Origin: Actinopolymorpha sp. NPDC004070
GTDB taxonomy: Bacteria > Actinomycetota > Actinomycetes > Propionibacteriales > Actinopolymorphaceae
DNA: 64,000 nucleotides
Assembly: GCF_040610475.1 (NCBI RefSeq)
Contig: NZ_JBEXMJ010000007.1
Location: 124,001-188,000, forward strand
Reading direction: 5' to 3'
Below, piece by piece: positions 63,776 to 64,000 of the stretch; the stretch's first letter is position 1, and every line of letters begins with the position of its first letter. The notes under the pieces are model-generated. The model worked only from the letters and a program-made list of their open reading frames with translations. It ran no database searches and was not told where the DNA came from. Made by a program: the position numbers and the translations under genes.

Positions 63776-64000
63776 GTGACCCCACCCGACGCGACTCCAC
63801 CCGGCGCGGCGCGGCCCGACGTGACCCGAAGCGGCATCGTCGTCGTGGACAAGCCCTCCGGCTGGACCTCCCACGACGTCGTGGGCAAGGTCCGCCGGCT
63901 GGCGCACACCCGGCGGGTGGGCCACGCCGGCACCCTCGACCCGATGGCGACCGGCGTACTCGTCCTCGGCATCGAACGCGCCACCCGGCTGCTCGGCTAC
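63776..64000 (+). CDS. truB: tRNA pseudouridine-55 synthase (5' part)
   Basis: Seventy-five codons from GTG 63776 to the window end read Tru[18 protein letters not shown] and [20 protein letters not shown], with the catalytic aspartate in TLDP (Asp55). The first 17 residues are a Pro/Ala-rich extension. The start is one base after the rbfA stop. The rest lies outside the window. Confidence 0.95.
   Translation, partial: MTPPDATPPGAARPDVTRSGIVVVDKPSGWTSHDVVGKVRRLAHTRRVGHAGTLDPMATGVLVLGIERATRLLGY

Noticed and set aside
59491..63984. 1497-codon open frame on the minus strand opposite infB, DUF503 and rbfA
   Set aside because: It crosses several confident genes, is dominated by Gly/Thr/Ala repeats mirrored from the IF-2 linker, and has no recognisable domain.

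Overview
The window is about 70 % GC, with GTG starts, GGAGG-type ribosome binding sites and a dense two-strand layout. Together with two F420-dependent oxidoreductase families, an ESX/T7SS WXG100 cassette, a DUF222-HNH endonuclease and the gene orders rpsB-tsf-pyrH-frr-cdsA and rimP-nusA-ylxR-infB-rbfA-truB, this indicates an actinomycete chromosome. A Propionibacteriales-like relative (Actinopolymorpha/Kribbella/Nocardioides range) is my guess; the phylum is secure, the genus is not.

Layout. 1-1761: a thiamine-diphosphate enzyme and the first codons of a following gene, both on the minus strand. 1934-6378: DNA-processing operon yraN-comM(yifB)-dprA-xerC, joined by 4-base overlaps. 6483-8993: a class V PLP enzyme and a degenerate M23 peptidase. 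9465-14496: rpsB-tsf, a perfect hairpin, then pyrH-frr-cdsA and a histidine phosphatase. 14562-18334: a two-gene heterodimeric ABC exporter with one degenerate ATP site. 18635-22342: an F420 oxidoreductase, rlmN, a TetR regulator and an APH-like kinase. 22405-27759: a Tat-exported phosphoesterase/PQQ-propeller protein and a PdxA2/acid-sugar-kinase/DUF6328 catabolic unit. 27973-33140: a papain-like peptidase without a signal peptide, an MFS remnant, purU-folD, and a TetR/F420-LLM operon with a perfect operator palindrome. 33229-38012: dxr-rseP-(small ORF)-ispG-GNAT. 38074-46799: an accessory stretch with a fused hydantoinase/oxoprolinase, DUF389, a toxin-less T7SS cassette and an HNH protein with a 330-residue disordered insertion. 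47057-48826: proS. 48838-55483: a second accessory stretch with an AraC pseudogene, DUF1835, gamma-glutamyltranspeptidase, a HAD hydrolase and a GxGYxYP protein. 55503-64000: a DUF4439 protein, a lipoprotein, then rimP-nusA-ylxR-infB-DUF503-rbfA-truB; truB is cut by the window end.

How the genes fit together. The two translation blocks supply ribosome assembly, elongation, recycling and initiation. dxr and ispG make isoprenoid precursors and flank the site-2 protease. purU and folD interconvert one-carbon folates. Several genes (tetR and APH at 20.8-21.5 kb, tetR at 33.1 kb, dxr, purU, the lipoprotein, ylxR) have a -10-like hexamer 6-8 bases before the start codon and no Shine-Dalgarno, which points to leaderless transcripts.

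The parts most worth follow-up are the toxin-less WXG100 cassette with its 18-bp triplication, the HNH insertion, the GMD minisatellite inside XerC, the small ORF coupled to ispG, the leaderless promoter set, and several 9-bp-period repeats. No tRNA, rRNA, CRISPR array or insertion sequence was seen.
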